From RYN-230 sp963834515 (lineage in GTDB: Bacteria > Actinomycetota > Actinomycetes > Streptosporangiales > Streptosporangiaceae): 64,000 nt of DNA. A program made the translations under genes and the position numbers. Of the stretch, positions 63,639 through 64,000 are shown piece after piece. Under the pieces are notes generated by a model. That model was given only the letters and a program-made list of their open reading frames with translations, was not told the origin of the DNA and did not search any database. Every line of letters begins with the position of its first letter. Within the stretch, counting starts at the first letter, position 1. The stretch covers positions 248,001-312,000 of the forward strand of contig CAWICB010000003.1 of NCBI GenBank assembly GCA_963834515.1. The letters run 5' to 3'.

Positions 63639-63944
63639 TCAGCTGGCCACCAGCTCGTCGTCGTCTGAGGTCCGCTCGTACTGGTTACGGGCGTTCTCCA
63701 GCAGCTCGCGCCACGACGTAACGTCGGGGCGGCGGCGGAGCAGTGCCCGGCGCTCGCGTTCGGTCATGCCGCCCCAGACGCCGAACTCGATGCGGTTGTC
63801 CAGCGCATCGGCCAGGCACTCGGTGCGGACATTGCAGCCGCGGCAGATCAGCTTGGCCCGGTTCTGCGCCGCACCCTGGACGAAGAGCTCATCCGGGTCA
63901 GTTCCCTTGCACGCGGCGCGGGCGGTCCAGTCTGTGATCCACAT
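63639..63944 (-). CDS. wblA: WhiB family transcriptional regulator (WblA type)
   Basis: 101 aa. Four cluster-ligand cysteines at 12, 34, 37 and 43 (ACKGTDPDELF, ICRGCNVRTECLADAL), the WhiB turn GVWGGMTERERRALLRRRP and an Arg-rich C-terminus. It binds a [4Fe-4S] cluster and sigma factor. Position beside the ArsA pair matches wblA, a regulator of differentiation and antibiotic production in Streptomyces. ATG 63944 has GGAGGAG upstream. The last 56 bases are its leader. Confidence 0.9.
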   Translation of the reverse strand: MWITDWTARAACKGTDPDELFVQGAAQNRAKLICRGCNVRTECLADALDNRIEFGVWGGMTERERRALLRRRPDVTSWRELLENARNQYERTSDDDELVAS

Positions 63945-64000
63945 GTCGGCCCACTCCTCCTGATCGTCACGGCCCGGAAGGTCGTCACGCCGGATGGCGT

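Overview
The window is high-GC DNA from an actinobacterium (class Actinomycetes). The evidence is Lsr2, a WhiB-type regulator, paired ArsA ATPases, DisA/RadA, ClpC, LtrA, DUF2516, DUF3180 and DUF2342 proteins, frequent GTG starts and 4-bp ATGA/GTGA overlaps. Blocks of gene order resemble what I remember of the Streptomyces chromosome (lsr2-clpC-radA-disA, lysS-panC-folK/B/P/E-ftsH-hpt-tilS-dacB-ppa, and crp-NUDIX-RidA-DUF4177-ArsA-ArsA-wblA). I cannot assign an order or genus. I see no tRNA, rRNA, CRISPR array, prophage or classical insertion sequence. It reads as core chromosome.

Layout: 0-7 kb, a purine operon (purD, an LtrA-type membrane protein, purB, purC) and murA. 7-20 kb, regulators and metabolic singletons: an HTH regulator, a HisC-type aminotransferase, a macrodomain protein, an SDR/TetR divergon, a Tat-exported GH127 glycosidase, a BlaI/BlaR-like pair, a roadblock protein, AlaX, an XRE regulator cluster, asparaginase II and BKACE. 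20-30 kb, a sugar-phosphate isomerase, radA, disA, mutY, clpC and lsr2. 30-43 kb, a PHP-UvrD fusion, ArgA-type GNAT, a c-di-AMP (ydaO-type) riboswitch ahead of an NlpC/P60 hydrolase, lysS, coaX, panC, and a MidA-type methyltransferase overlapping a stray NuoD paralogue. 43-56 kb, a GntR divergon, folate genes, an MprF-like protein, ftsH, hpt, tilS, a DUF2342 peptidase and dacB. 56-64 kb, ppa, crp, MBL/NUDIX/RidA/DUF4177, a slipin, two ArsA ATPases and a WhiB protein.

The most unusual feature is a family of GC-rich multi-hairpin palindromic repeats (about 75-100 bp, ending near GGGCTAGCAC) at four loci. Two loci lie inside genes. In disA a single copy would be an in-frame 29-codon insertion, but a perfect 84-bp tandem duplication (period 88) breaks the frame, cutting off the C-terminal helix-hairpin-helix domain and leaving the diadenylate cyclase domain. 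In the PHP-UvrD gene a composite of 327 bp (109 codons, inverted ends) sits in frame in the linker. A c-di-AMP riboswitch lies 11 kb from the altered disA.

Several otherwise normal genes (purC, an HTH regulator, a TetR, a BlaR-like peptidase, lysS, coaX, dacB) carry single-base frameshifts. Because some are normally essential, consensus sequence error is the likeliest explanation for many of them, but this cannot be settled from the sequence alone.
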